Source: Amphiura filiformis (taxonomy: Eukaryota; Echinodermata; Ophiuroidea; Amphilepidida; Amphiuridae). From it: a stretch of DNA of 64,000 bases. A program made the position numbers and the translations under genes. The stretch is taken from assembly GCF_039555335.1 (NCBI RefSeq), contig NC_092628.1, forward strand, positions 66,543,292-66,607,291, written 5' to 3'. Below the pieces are notes generated by a model. It was not told where the DNA came from, made no database searches, and worked only from the letters and a program-made list of their open reading frames with translations. Positions 10,791-25,900 of the stretch are shown piece after piece; within the stretch, counting starts at the first letter, position 1; the number at the start of each line of letters is the position of its first letter.

Positions 10791-11851
10791 TTGTTTAGTG
10801 CACTAAATTTTATTATTGCAGCAATGGTTTACATACTATCTTGTTTTTATCTTCCTTTGTCCTTGTCTTCTTCCCCATTGGTATATCTGGCTCAAATCTT
10901 TATATTCTAAAAATTCCTCTTGTATTATTTTCCGATACTTGGTGTGTTTTGTACCTTGTCTGTTGGCTACACCATAGGTTTAAATGCTGTGACAAGGAAA
11001 CTGAAACAAGCAATTCCCCCAAAGAATAATCTTATCTTCGCACACAAATCCATATTCTCAAACAGGAAATTGAATTTTTAGTTGACAAAATTCATGTATA
11101 AGTATAATTACACCATATTTCTTTGTAAAAACTTAGAAACAAACGAGCTGAAAACAAGAGAAAAAATAAGGCTTTTGTTGTAATTTGATGAGATATAAAA
11201 CTATAACCCTTTAAGCTTGTTTCCCAGGCCTTGCTTTTATCTTGAAAGATTTAAATTATGTCAAAAATGGGTTCTGAGATCTCAACTTCTGAGGGCTATT
11301 TCTTGCTTTGTAAACATGGTACATCCTCTCAATTGCCATACATGGTTCCTATCATCCTTACCGCATCCAAGTAATACTTACTTATCAGACATGATTGGTC
11401 AAGAGCTGATCCTAAACAATGTTAATGCTTGGATGTTTAGGGTGTGATTGTGGGATTAAAAAAAAAGAAAATCACATTTTGAAAAATATCAAAATGTTCT
11501 GGTTTGTAATCTATGAATGGGTTCATTTTTACAAACAATCGATCATGAGCCCATGCCCTCAGTTCTATTAATGAACCCTTTAGTTAAAGCTAATTCACCA
11601 GCTTATACAGTTATGCAGAAATGGCAACAATTTCAAAATCTGCACATCACTCAAGACAAATGGATGACATCACCAAATTAGTATACATGCGCATAAATTA
11701 GATATCCACAGATACCGCAACACATAAAGATGGCAACAGTTGAGGAGGAGCGACAAGCATTCAATGAAACTTTGTCCATATGATCTTATTTACTTCCGTT
11801 GGCCCTTATGGGTTCTTGTATACTTCAATACATAATGTGCTTGTTAAATGC
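10791..11851 (-). other. Probable 3' UTR and downstream region of DHX34
   Basis: No coding exon seen. The DHX34 stop codon is at 11852-11854 on the minus strand. A minus-strand AATAAA lies at 10809-10814, next to the minisatellite, and would give a 3' UTR of about 1 kb; nearer non-canonical signals cannot be excluded. Confidence 0.4.
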
Positions 11852-14800
11852 TCATGTCTGTGCAGGACCTTTGTGAGTTCTTTTATGCTTCAATATTTCT
11901 GTGCTTGTTAAAGACATGTCCTGCTGGCAATCAGGGCAGAAGTAAGATTTCTTCAAGGATTCTATGGAACTGGTTTTACTGCTCTCTCCTTGTTTCACTT
12001 CTTCTGTATTGTCCACTGGAAAAAGGAAGAACGGATAACATATTAATAAAAGTTACTAATAGCAAATCATCTTTTTATCTTTAAATGCATAATACTATAA
12101 ATGCAAAACAGCTATGTGCGATGCTCAATCTTGGCGGAATGGGGGTACAAAAAAATTTTTTAGGAAAAAAAAGGGGGGGGGGGACATGAAATCTTTAAAG
12201 AAGAAACTTGAGATAAGAAATCAGGGGAAAGCAATATTTTTAGCAAACATGAGGTGAAGCGCATGAAATATTTTGTCCGAAAAGTTTTCCCCGGAGTGTA
12301 AATGTGCACCTACCTTTGCTTTGTACACACTGCATCTCATGTTGTAGTCTTTCTAGTGTTGTTACAACCATAGTTTGTTGACACTGTTCACATGTCCAAT
12401 GTCTACGCATCACACCACTGTAGTCTGCTAGGCTAGTTCCAACATTGTGCAAACTGTAGAACATAAAAAGGATACAATAAAGACTAGTTAATCTCTTATC
12501 CCAAAGATATTGATGCATGATTACTGACCAAAATGATCCCTTGAAACAGTGTTCCCATAAACTTTCAATTATTGAATTCTCTTACCATTTCAACTTGCAT
12601 GTTCAAAGATCTGATTTAAAGTGCATAGCGGTTATGATTTGTGTGTATTCCAATCACTACTTGCTATAACATATCATTGCTTGTGATTGACAATGTATAA
12701 CAAAGCAATGTTTTACTATAACTGACCCCACACATAAAACATGTTGCATTCCTGGATTCATCATTGCTGACATGAATACCTGCTTCATTCCATATGCTGT
12801 ATAACTCTGAGTAGCCTTGCATGAAGGTATTTATACCTCAGAGTAAAGTGTTCTAAGCTCTGCTTGCCCAAAATCATCAATGCCCATTACAAAATTGTTA
12901 CTTGAGTATCCCATACTGTCATGGATTCATACTATTCTGGGACATCAAAGGTATTGAGCTATTCAGTTGAGATCCATAAACCTCTGTGGCAGATATGACC
13001 TTAACTTCCACACAGAGGGTCAAATAAAGTCACCCATTCAGGTTACCCCATTTGAAATTTACACTCCTTTGTGGGAGATAAAGGTCATGTCTTCCATGGA
13101 GGATGTATGTATTTCAACTGGAAGAGTCCATTGTTACGTACAAATAGCCATATGAATGACTTACCAGCCATATGTGAAGTACTCATTGACCTGGGTGCCT
13201 CCTTTAGTAGGATGTGGCTTGCAATCTTTACTATGAGCTGTGAAGAAGGTATCAAGCTTTGAACTTTGACCTCTCCCTGTTGTAAAAGAAAGAAATATCA
13301 AGCAAACTGTCAGTTATCAAATATCATATAGTGTCAGTTTATAGAAGGTTTGTTTTTCTTGAAATTTAGTATTGCATAGTATTTTTACAGTAACATACCA
13401 CAAGGTTCTAAGGAATTTAAAACAAAATCAAGATTACCTGATGACATGGGTCCTACATACAAATGCTGCTTATCTACTGCGGCAAGCATTTTAATGGAAT
13501 ATTCTATATGACTCTGTAGAAGTTCAGCCAACTTCGATGCTAGAAGTCTTTCTTGTCTGACAGTACGCAGATTAACTGGATTATCAAGTAACTCTGAAGC
13601 TTGTGATCGGTCGTGCATGGAATCTGTAATCAAATATACAACACAGATGTGTTAAATGTCTTGTCCATCAAACTGCAAACCATGAAGATATTGACAAAAT
13701 GAAAGAAAAAACGCACACATGCCTGATGTACCAATAGCCAATTCACATTACCATCCAACAAACAAAGTTAATGAAACAAAGGTTCAAAGAATATGAAAAT
13801 ATGGTATTTTGAACAAACATGCAGGCAAAATATATGTTGTGGATCAATAAATCTATAATTTCCAAAAAACTTGTATCACTGCAGAGTGAAGAGTATATTT
13901 GAGTTCATATTCTTAACAGTAATTTGAGAAAAACTGGTTTTGTGCAAACTCGGGCCAAAAGAACTGACACTCATGAATGAACTGGGGCCTACATGGCCAC
14001 AAACACATATTAGTGAATGACACTTCAAAGCTAATACAGCCAGAACCAATATCATGATGAGGCAGTCCACAATTACCTTGAAGTCTCATTTGCATGAGTC
14101 TGTCCCAGGCAGTCCTGAGTTGTAGTACTGCTGACACTAGCTGCTCAGCTTCCTCTGTGCTTCCAAATTGTAACTCTAACCATTCATCTGCAATAATTCT
14201 GTCAAATAGGAAGCAGCAACAATATAAAGTCAAAAAGATTAAAACATAGGAAAAGAATATATCATACCTACAGGCGGAGCAACAACCGCATCTTCACATC
14301 ATCCAATGGAAATTGAGCATTCTTTGAGTCTGCCCACTTTTTGACCATCAAAATCAATATTTTGGTATCTGTGAAAAGCCAATATTATTTTCTCATTGAC
14401 CCTGTAAAAAACTAGGGCTGACGACTGTTTTGTTTTGATTTTGCAAGCCAAAGTGACGAAAATGGGTTATCCCATTAAGTGTTCGTTTATAGGCCCTATA
14501 TATTGTATTTTTCCCTCATATCAAAGGGTACTGAAATACCACTTTAAAATTTTACAAGTGACAAGTGTGGGTTAAGATCATTCAAAGTGAAATAGCATGT
14601 GATGAAATTGGACCTTCGATCCTCATGTAATTTGCTAATAATATAAAGACACCTATCCACATCTTCCATTTCCAGGGAAACTAAGCAAGGCAGCTTGAAT
14701 CATTGTGTTTGGTTGCAGTATAATAATATACAAATATTGACTGCTATGAGGGGCATGGTTAAAATTATAGGCCCAATGTGATCTCAAAACTATGACTATG

Positions 14801-16943
14801 CCCCGAGGTGTAGCCGAGGGTCATAGTCATGGTTTTGAGATTACTGCGGGCCTATGATTTTCATCTTGCCCCTAATAAAAAGCAGTCAATATTTGTTTTA
14901 TATACCAAATCTTAAGATTCTTGTCATCTGTTTGGTTAAAAGCATTGATTTTGGGAAGAGAAATTAATAGTTTCAATGCGAACGGCACACAGATTACAAT
15001 CTGCGATTTCTGCGTGATTATAACGCGTGAAAACATCAACGTGTGCGTAATATCATTTTACGCTGGGAAAAACGCGCAGTTTGATCGTGACGCACGTGAC
15101 CAGTCCATAGTTCATTTCCATGGACCGGTCCATAGTTCATTTTGCGGGCATAGTTAATTCAATGACTGCACTTTCAACCAATCAGATTACAGGAATCTAT
15201 ATATGAGGTATATAATATTAATTATTGACATTTTTGTCATTAAACTTAAAAATAAAATTGTATTTGTGGTCATACTTCAATAGTTCAAAATATTATGAGT
15301 AACATAAGCTTACCTTGTACAATCTTCACTAGTATCCAGGCTTCTGGCATATAGCATGACAGTCTGTAATGCAGGTACTCTCATTGTGTTCACTAGGTAT
15401 GGCTTGTTGGTTTCCAATAATGACCTACATCAGTGGAAAAGCACAGGAAGTTAATTAGCAAAAGAACCACTGGAATAAGGTTGTACTAACACCAAGAGTC
15501 TTTCAAGTCTACAACCCTTATGTTAGTGCATTTTAGTGACATAATTAGAGATTAATAACTGCAGTTGTGACACTATTGTGAAAAATCTAAACTTTCTGCT
15601 TCAAACTCCTTTTCATATATTTACATTCACCATTGTCATTTACATCATCTTTTTAGATTTTCATGCTATTATTTATGTATCTTGCCCATCACTGTGCTCT
15701 CTTCATCACACTTGAACATTACATATGTAGACAGTTAACTTGAATGGGAATCATGGGTTAAGTGTGTATTTCCCTATGCTTTCATGACTGAAAGGGAAAT
15801 TGTTAGTTTAATATACATTTTCATACATGCTTGCTATATTAGTTTAATATATATTTTCCTATGCTTGCTTTCAATACAACAACTAGGGAATTTTGGTTTG
15901 AAAACCTCTATTTTTTACTGTTTAAAATTATTAACCACTCATCCTTTTTCTAAATCCTACCAATCAAAATGTCTTAATTGTTCCTTTGCAAAAGTCACCA
16001 CTCTCTTAACTGTAGCTGTTGTGATACTAGATTTCATTATTTTCACATCAACCTCAAAACTATCTATGCTGCCATTTTGCTTATTTATTTCATATTCATG
16101 AACACGCCAAGTCAATACTTGTCACTGACTTACACATATGCCAGCAACTGATGTCTGCTACTCATGATACCTTTGGGGTTATCCTTCTCATCTCCAGTTT
16201 CTGGAGGTTTGAGGGCATCTGGGTTGGTAGAGAATACACCAGTAGGATGAAGTACAACAAATTGCTTGGCCTGGGTGGTCAAAATACAAATGAACAATTA
16301 CATTAAACAAATCTGAATTCATTAGAAGAATCTGTAACAAAAAGAAACAAAAATTGAAAAAACTAAAAAAACCCACCAAAATACACAGTGATTTATAGTA
16401 CTCTTGACAATGCCTAGACATTGACCCACAAGCCTCACCACACTTTACAGTCAGGGAGATATGCCATGCAATCTGACAAAATCAAGCCTATGTTGGCAAT
16501 TTTGAAAATTGTATTAACATGCCAATGTCAATTACATAAACATTACACTTATATTGCCCATGAATTATTCCATAACAGCTTCCCATTACACCTGGGCGTA
16601 GTGCGGTAATATGTATTGCCAGGTGCACAACAAGAATAACCATTTAGTCTCTACGAATAGAAGCAGTGGTGCAATAACTACCACATTCTGATGCAGGAGA
16701 AAATAACAGGACTGAGAGCTATGGATAAATTGGTATATATTGAGGGGTAAGAGATGATTTTCCATCAGTCAACAATGTGCAATATTGAAGGCTTACCTTG
16801 GTGTGAAACACTTGATCTGAGTCTCTTCTATAAGAATTACAGTCATCGGCTAAGGCAAGTTGTGGATATAAACCGCTGCATAGGATCACCTTGAGGAGAT
16901 TGATTTCACGAAGGTTAAGACTTCTATTTAAGTTGGCTGCAGT
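11852..16943 (-). CDS. DHX34: DHX34 exons 19-26: OB-type region and C-terminal zinc-finger tail
   Basis: Exons 19-22 encode the DHX34-type continuation: [50 protein letters not shown] and [10 protein letters not shown]. Exon 23 has KQHLYVGPM. The end carries two zinc-binding pairs: C1252-X2-C1255-X13-H1269-X3-C1273 in exon 25 and C1304-X2-C1307-X13-H1321-X3-H1325 in exon 26, as in the vertebrate C terminus (YHCEACGKDF with HRKQH). The protein ends GPAQT before TGA. In vertebrates this C-terminal region contacts UPF1 and SMG1 partners, which is inferred here. Confidence 0.94.
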
Positions 16944-19900
16944 CTGAAAATGTCAGAAATCAATAATAAATGCAAGATTATAATCACTGTTTTCATCAAT
17001 TATCATTAATTTTGAAATCATTAATAGACTATGACATGAACACAATTAACTTTGCATATTAAACATCAACCATGATGAACCTGGCATTTAGCCTTTTTTA
17101 CAATTTCTGGAATTTTTCAAAAAACTCGAAGGTGGTACTATGTGTCAGTATGGTAATATGTTGTTCAGATTTTAGGTATGATGTACATGTTATTCCAATG
17201 TACAAAAGCAGATGTCTTAACCCTAACCCTAACAAATACCATGAAATACTAGAAGCTGGGTGCCTTCCCTCAGCGGGGTGGGGTGAGCAACACACATGCC
17301 CCCTCCGACCAAAACAATGCAAATACAAACTTTGTATCTACTCAGAATCAGACATCTTCATTATAACAATCGCAAAAAAAACATAACATAATATCAAGCA
17401 AGGACACTGAGTATCCAAAATGCCGATAAATCAAGCAGTTCTCTACCCTGAATATTGTGAGCATTGGTGAGCATTATCCCAAATCTTTAAAACAAATTGG
17501 TTGTTTTAATTGCTTGGACATATAAAATGGCAAATCCAATTTAGGAGAGGAATGATGATATGATCCTGTGGATATTTCTTACCTTCATTTATGAGAGGAA
17601 TACCAACCCATATGATCCTGTGGATTTTTCTTACCTTCATTTCATTCAGGTCATGTTTCAATTTGAATTCAATATCAGCTATTGCCGTCCCATCCTCCTC
17701 TTCTTCATCTGGGTCACTGACCTCAAAGTCCTATGATTAAAATATATCATCCAATTTGAGTAACAATTATAAATGAATATAAATGTAAAATGTGCACATA
17801 AATGGAATAAATGATAAATGATTTGAGGCCTGTAAAATTTTTGTCACCAAAGTCAGTTTTAATGCAGACTTCAAGTGTCACAAAAAGTGGACCAGTTTAA
17901 CATCAAATTTTACAATTTGAGTTCTTTCAAACCCAAGTGCCCAAATGGCCTTTGAAGATTTTGCACTGATTAGCATAATGCTTGACCATTTGAATATTCT
18001 CAATATTTACTGCTACAGGAATATTATCTGAACACTGAATGACTGCCTATATATAATTTCATAAGAAAATTATTTTGCCATCAAATTCTAAATTAAATCA
18101 ACTCATCATGTACCTCATCTTCCATCTTGAGTACTTTTCTTCTCTTTGTTGCATTTTGTTGTTTTCTTTTGAGCTCTTTGAGTCGATACCTCTCCTTATG
18201 TCTCTTCTGTCGTTCCACACTACTATACTGCTGCTGTCTTGCTGTCAACTGGCCAAGTAAATTATGATCCTGATGAACAAATCACAAAAGGTTTTCACAA
18301 AATTATAATACAAACATACACATACCTCACATACATATAAGTCATTAGGAAACAAATTTTGAGAAAACCTTCTGTTAATAAAATACTATGCTGAGCCACC
18401 AGCCTGGGTGGCTCACGCTCCAGTAATTTCAGATGATTGAGCTCAGTAATACATCAAAAAATGTCTTCCAATTCATGAAAACAAATAGATAATCAGCTTA
18501 AAAGCTTAGAGGGAAGGTTTTGCTGCTCAGCGAGTGTTTGTAATTATCAGAAGGTTTTCTCCAAATTCATTCTCTAATGATAAGTATTGTAACATTACTG
18601 CATAATCAGTCCAAGAGAACGCCAAATATGGATCAGGAGTATTACATAATAATACCCTGCTATGACAATAGCTGCACTAGGTTAATCGTATAATCTCCTT
18701 ATGTGGTTAGCATGGCTGGGCCAGGAAATCCACAAGGTCAGCCAATGTATGTACATGTATTCGGTACATGTAGCATATCTTTTACAATGGGTGATAAATT
18801 TCTGGTTTGTTTTATTTCAAAACGCAACATTCGATATTCTAAAGCTTGGTCCAAATCCAAGAGAAGAACCAACTCTAGTAATTTATGCGGTTTCAAATTA
18901 TATCAGACGTTGCCGTTTTGATAGAAATGGTGTTTGTTGATGTGCACAGTTTCCCATTAGATCATAACATGCTGTTGTACATCCAAGGTCAAAGGTCTTT
19001 TAATCCATATTTGGCGTTGTTCTGGGACTGATAATCAGACATTCAACTGGCTGAAAATAAGGAAATGGACATTGATGAAATTTGAATATTTGGCCTTTTG
19101 ATGAACTTTGACATTGCAGAGATGCCACTAGGTCTTTTGTCAAAATAATGGAACCAAGCCGGAGGTATGGGCTGGCCCCAGCTGGGTCTAGGGTCGGGGG
19201 GAGAGAATAAGATGAAGTATTTTCAAAAATAGAGACAATTTTCCACAACAAAATTATGTTGATTTCTTGGACAACATTTGTCCCTTTCTTGTACCTTGAT
19301 AACTGCATTTTTCATATTTGAAAAATATTAATATTTAAAACTTACTCTTGATATTTAAAAAAAACACATACAGAATTTTCTGTCTAAAAACACCCCCAAA
19401 AAAATTATTTTAAAAATGGAAAAGTAGTATCTCTGCATGTGACAGATTATCAGGATGATGTCCAGGACATTCTCTTACATTTTTCTAACAATGAACATGT
19501 TCAATACATACCATGAGTAGGTCTTTGAATTGTTGTTTGAGTTTGGACATTTCATAGAACCTCTGTTGCTCCAGACCTCTTTTCTTGCACCACTTACGGG
19601 AGTTGGATTGCCCACTTGCCTTCACCTAAGAGTGTAAAGAAGAAATTAAAGATATATATGATTTATGCACTCAATCACAACTTTCTCCAGCCAAGGGCAA
19701 TAGTATAGACGAAGTGATGGTCAGGATTAAGTCGGTCATAGCGGGGGGCCATCCGTGCCAAACTAGCTTAGTTCGTTTTGGATTGCGATCCGAGACGCCC
19801 ACTATCCCGAGCGCATCGGAACGCGTAGCACTTGCGCTGTGTCACGGGGAGCGGTAAACGCTGCACATCGTCATCATCCCTATATCTTCGTGTTTAAAAT

Positions 19901-22900
19901 TGCTGTGATGGTACAGCGAATCCTCTCGTTTTTTAACAGCTACGCATCGCGATTTTGTTTGAGATAGGCCGAGCGACTCAGGCTAAGCATACCATGACTA
20001 TCATATGAGATACCACAGCGTTTCTATAATCTACACATTACGATTTGTGCATGCTCTAGTACCCCATATGATGTTTCTATTACAAGAAAAAATTTTGTTT
20101 TCAGGTAAAACCAGGGTTTTGTTTCCAGTACACTCACCGAAAAGCAGTACACTAATTAGCGGGGCCTTGCAGCTTGCTGTGGATATCTTTTACTGCATTT
20201 TTAATGTAAAAAATTTGAAATCCAATGTAAAAATTGAGATATATTTAATTTTGAGAATGACAATTATACTTTTTAGGTATAAAGGAACGCGTTTAGCCCA
20301 TTTAGTTAAGTCCCAGGTGCACGTCCTATAACACAATGCATATGTAAACTTTCTTTATCTGTGTCAATAATAGAATATTGATTTCAACAGAGTATTGAGC
20401 TGTATGGAAAAAATATTTATAATACAGGGTGTTGACACTGCGCTGCACGCCTGCATGATACTGGCGTCACGTAAAATGGACAGAAGGCCCCCAGCTATGG
20501 CCGCCAGTGAGGTGTAGGAATGCGTCAAGTCCGATTTGTGTATATACACATAGAGGTTATGAGCATCACCTGCTTTGTTCACCTGATGAAGCATTCATAG
20601 GCCTCTGGTATTGAGACTAATTAGAGTGCACCATTGAATTTGGATGATTGTGTTTTCACATTTTTGTACAATTGTCAATTGCATCACAGCAGTCTCATTT
20701 TCAAAAGTTTTTTATTTACTGATTATATTTAAAGATAGTTTACACATCATACTGAAATAAATGCCTTTTTCCAAAATACAAAGGTACAATTTTTATTAAG
20801 TTCAAATGAAAATATTTGTAGTTCTGTTAGGCTGACCTTGGGGCTTTTGCATCCAATCTAATTTGCAACAAGTGAACATTGATGTGGTTGAGATAGCAAC
20901 TGGAGTGACATATTTCATATTCACTACTCTCAGACTTCCAGTTAATTCAGTAATTCATTCAAATCACTTGATACTCACATGTATCCATTCATCATAAGCA
21001 TTGAGAAGTGTGAAAGGATCCCCATGGTCTGATTCTAATGGACGTCTGGCAAGCTGAAAGGAAGGGGATTGATTCAATTGAAACATTGTCAGTTTAGTTC
21101 CATATAAAGAGTGCAGTGAAAGAAATGCATCTATGAAGAAGAGATACTGCACTATATAATAGTGCTAAAAGTGATTCCTCACACAGCCAATCTGCTATAT
21201 TGTCACCACATGTTGGCCCACACCTATCCCAATTATACAAGGACTTGAATAAATGTGCAACATTATGGAACCACCAGGATTTGAAATCACATCTTGATCG
21301 CAAGTCCCCTCTATCAGAATTTCCCATATTATGAAGGCACAATATTACCAGATCATAGTCAAGAGTCACAACTACCTTCAAAAGTGATGCGTATGCCTAT
21401 TATAGTCAACTTAGCTGTGCAATCCTACCTTTTAAGACTAACAAATACATATCTTACCATAGCCTCATGATCTCTGTGAGCTTTTACAGTGAATGGTGAC
21501 TGTACACTTAATGCTGCTGCTATGCATAGTACTGGTTCTATCATCTGAAACATAAGAAATGAGCAGATGTGGTGATTGTTGAAGCAATGGAGATATTGCA
21601 ATTCTTAATCATCATCTACAGGAACATAAAATGTGTTAAATATGATATTTTAAAGATCAACCTGACATGACAGACTTTCAAAATATTGTGTACTATCACC
21701 GTTGATGGCATTGGAAAAAGTATGTTAAAACTAAGTCAAAAGTATGTTAAAACTAAATCAAACCCAAACTACAGTTTTAAACTTAGTTTTTATTCTTTTT
21801 ATTCTTGGGCTATCTACTTCTTAAAGCTGTTGTTGTTGTTATGACAATCCAATGACTAAATGGAATGGAATGTTTCAAATATCACAAGAACTTTCTGTCA
21901 TGTTTCCAGCAGACAATCATAAAAGTGATTTAACTTGTGAATCGTCACACCCAAATCCATATGAACGAGAAGCAGGAAAACAGTTGTGAACAAAAAATTT
22001 ACAAACAAAGTCACATCTATTAAAATCTACTTGACTGGGCCAAGACTTCTAAAATGTCAGACTACAGATTGAAGAAATAGACAGACTTGTATAATTGTCA
22101 CATATTGACACATATGAATCAAAATCCTCACCTGGAATATGGTTCCCATGATAAGCATCTTTCCAATAACAACATCTACAGGTAATCTAGATAACATCAT
22201 ACCAACAGGTGTTAGCTTCTCATCACCAGTCACAGCTCCTTGTTCCTTCAAAAACACTACAGAATTCTCAATGCTAGACATTGGAGGAGGTTCAATGAAT
22301 GGAAACCTGCAACAGCAAAGAAGTGAAAATCAATGTAAATAGCTCTACTGACTGCAACTGTGCTCTGTGATTATTCTAAAGACATTTGTTAAAAGTTTGT
22401 AGTTTTAACATTTTGAAAGCCTAGAACTGATTGGTTAATTTAATAACTCAAACTAGTTTGATTATTATTTTGTATATAGTTTCTGTCAAGTTCACTAGAT
22501 CACCAACAGTCACTTGGTTAGATCTTGATGGATCTTCCAATTCTTGCTTTGTTTTTCACAATAATGTACCACGATTATCACTGTTGCCCTATAAAACATA
22601 TTCTAAGTACTGTTTTACATCTCACTTTCTAGGGTCTTGCAGCCCCATTGCTAGCATTTGTAGTATGAGTGTGTCTAATGGGACTCTGTGAATCTCTGGT
22701 GTGGAATATTCCTGGAACTCATCATAGTCAGATTCATTGTACAATCGGAAACATACTCCAGGACCTGTGCGACCTGTAGAAGAAGATATTTTATAATTAA
22801 TCTATTTGCAATGACTGTTGATGCATACCATGAAGCTTGGAGCAACTAAAAGATGTTACCCCCAATCACACTATGCTTACCAAAATATTAAAACCTACTC

Positions 22901-25900
22901 CTGAAGTCTTACCAATGCTTACAGCATGGTTATAAAAACTTATATCTCAGATGTATAGGGCATTTAAGCCACAACTTAAATACTTGTAACCCTTGTGTAC
23001 TAATTGTCTCTTAAAAAACACACACATAAAACCCACCACCAATGTCCATAAAGTATCAATGTGATAAATAGGTGTAAATTTCAGTAAGAGAGAGTCTACA
23101 ATCGGTGACTTTTTGGCCAAACCTAGGGCCAACAGCTATAATGTTTTTTATACAACTCAGTGTTTTCATGGAATCTTCCAAGTCCTCAGTTATCTTTTCG
23201 AAAAAAACTAAATTCAAAGAAAAGAACACAAAATGCAGTAACTATATAAAATCTAGGGCTGTCAAAATGTGATTAATTTCAAAGCAAGTGCTTTTTACTT
23301 ACCAGCTCTACCTTTGCGTTGCTCTGCACTGGCTCGGCTGATCCAGAACTCCTGTAGTTGCTGCATTTTAGCTGCTGAATTATAACTCATCTCTTTTACC
23401 TGTTCAAAAGGCAAATATATTTTTAAGTTTATTGCCTTTTTATGTTACTTCAAGGTTTATTTGACTATTTTTTAAAGTATCTCACAAAAAATGAGAATGT
23501 TTTCATTTCATTACTCCAAGGTATGTTAGCAAAATCGTAAAACTTATTGTCAAGAAATCTAGACATCCTGGATTCAAATTGCAATTGAGAAAGATCCTTG
23601 GCTACCTTTGAGTCAAAGCACCATTGGTATTAATTAGTAATAGATAAATAGTCATAACAAATATTAATTTTATTAAATGATTTTATATTTCAATCATTTT
23701 ATATTTTTACCTACAAATCAAAAAGCAAAGGTTTATTTGCAACTCACCTTTCCAGAATCAACAATGAATCTGACTCCATCAATGGTAACCGATGTCTCTG
23801 CAATATTAGTTGATACGATACATTTACGTACTCCCTCTGGGGCAATATCAAATACCTACAGATGAAACAAAACATGTGAATGTTTAAGCTTCAACATACC
23901 TACTTGTTAGCTCAGTATTTATTTACAATTCTATACAGCTATTGATACTATTGAAATCCTGACTATAGAATGGATAAGTGTAATGTGTACATCTAAAGGG
24001 TGTATCAAGCTGATTGGTACCATCAGCTTTGTCGTCTGATGAAAATCCCTGCTTCTCCCAAATTCCACATTAGATCCTTTTGAAATGACTACAGCTTTTA
24101 TTACATAAATCTACAAATAAGGTGGATATTTTATTGCATTTTGATGGGACAGTCTTGTCCATACTCACTGGATGTTGATGGGTAGAATTGGGTAAAAATC
24201 ATTTTGTTACACCCTGTAGTATATATAGTGCTGAAATACAACATTCATCACACAATAGTGATGATACCTTCATAACAGATTTGAATTTTGAATGCTATTC
24301 AGTTGTAAAGTGTATCATAAAATAATGTACATAATTCTTATGAAGATTATCATTCATCCAGGTATAAATAACTATGAAATTATTATAATCTGATCTACTG
24401 GACTTACGTTTTTGTGAGTGGCAATATTTCACATCCTATCTCGGATGCATCATCAGGCCAACTGATGTTAAAGCGGTAAAAGGGCCTATTGTTCAGCGAT
24501 AAAGAAGATCCCTCAGAGGTTTGGCTCATCTTCGACCTGTGACGTAACATCCTCTTCACAGGTCAAGTAACTTTTGCCGCTTTAACATCAGTTGGCCTGA
24601 TGATGCATCCGAGATAGGATGTGAAATATTGCCACTCACAAAAACATTAAGTCCAGTAGATCAGATTATAATAATTTCATAGTTACATAATTCTTCCATA
24701 AAATAAAAGGTGGAACTAGACTAACCTTATCTTGTTCAGCAATTGACAAGGCACTATGCAAAGACAACACAATCCATCCTTTAGTCTGTGCAGCATAAAT
24801 CTTAGCTGACTCTACTACTGCAGTTATCTCTGACATACCACTCATGAATATCAACAGGTCACCTCGTTCTGAAGGAGGATACTTGTGATCTATTCGCTGC
24901 ATGATGCGAAGGTAAGGTCGGGGGTCAAGTTTCTCCGAGCGACTTGTTATTTCCTGTTATAAAGCATTCAAAGTAGATCATACGGTATGGAAGTAGAAAA
25001 CATGTGGTTGAAAAATTAATTAGGATAGCCAATAAAATGGCTGTTGACAAAACACTACGTATACAAGCCTTGTGAATGTAATGCAATCAACTTTGATCAT
25101 CTGTTTGTTTTATTATTATTATTATTGTTTACCAAATTTAAATGAATTTTGTCAAGTTGGTATCTTTTCTTCAAATTGACCTGTACTTTCTGTTTTGTCT
25201 TGCAAACATACATACAGGCCGATTCAAAAAGAAGTAAACTCTAGTTTGTTAATTTAGAATCTGCTCTTTTCAGTGATGTTTTCACTTACAGCAGATTTGT
25301 TCTAGATTTTGTACAAAAGCGCCACAAACATGAGTTTACTTCTTTTTGAATCAGCCTGTACATACCCACACTGAATTATCAGGAGTATTTACACTACTTA
25401 CAGTATCAGGAATGGGCACATATTCCAACTTGATGGGAAACAGTCTTCCTGGAACCTACATTAAAGATTAGAAATACAAAGCAGGCTCAAAATTATGGAT
25501 GTGTATACCAATATATAATTCTGTAATGTGAAGGTTGCAGTTCAGAATATATTAATACTAATAAACCACTAGTAAAATGACAATACTGACAAGGGAATTT
25601 CTAACTGCTCAAAAATTTGGTCTGACCAAAGATATTATACCCAAAGATTATCAACTCGAAATTGCACCATACATAACACTTTTATTTGTCTTTCATGGAG
25701 GAAACTTAATGTACCCCACCTTTCATCAGCAAGGGCCCAAGATGAAACAATATTTTGCATTTTTAAGTTTGAGTGTTTCAAAGATTTGTGCATGCTTAGT
25801 GCACATTTTTGACACAATGTGTTAAACACAGAACTAAAATAACCGCTCATATTGTAATGATGTTTGCCAGGCACATAGCAAAATAATCCAGATGACCCGA

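Larger units (their letters stand above)
12016..17634 (-). other. DHX34 introns 18-25, contents
   Basis: Introns: 12016-12313 (holds a G-run near 12170-12183), 12454-13164, 13277-13437, 13624-14076, 14199-15313 (palindromic MITE at 14731-14895), 15425-16133, 16271-16796 and 16944-17634. The last one holds a duplicated splice-donor segment (about 17552-17634) and a two-copy CCCTAA stretch near 17220. Otherwise nothing recognisable. Confidence 0.7.
17731..23747 (-). other. DHX34 introns 10-17, contents
   Basis: Introns: 17731-18113, 18270-19511 (TIR element at 18604-19032), 19626-20978 (dispersed repeat at about 19874-20440), 21054-21457, 21545-22131, 22307-22625, 22774-23302 and 23400-23747. 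Apart from the named repeats I see only AT-rich intron sequence. Confidence 0.7.

Noticed and set aside
17218-17232. Interstitial telomere repeat CCCTAACCCTAA
   Set aside because: Only about two copies; too short to mean more than chance or a minor insertion.
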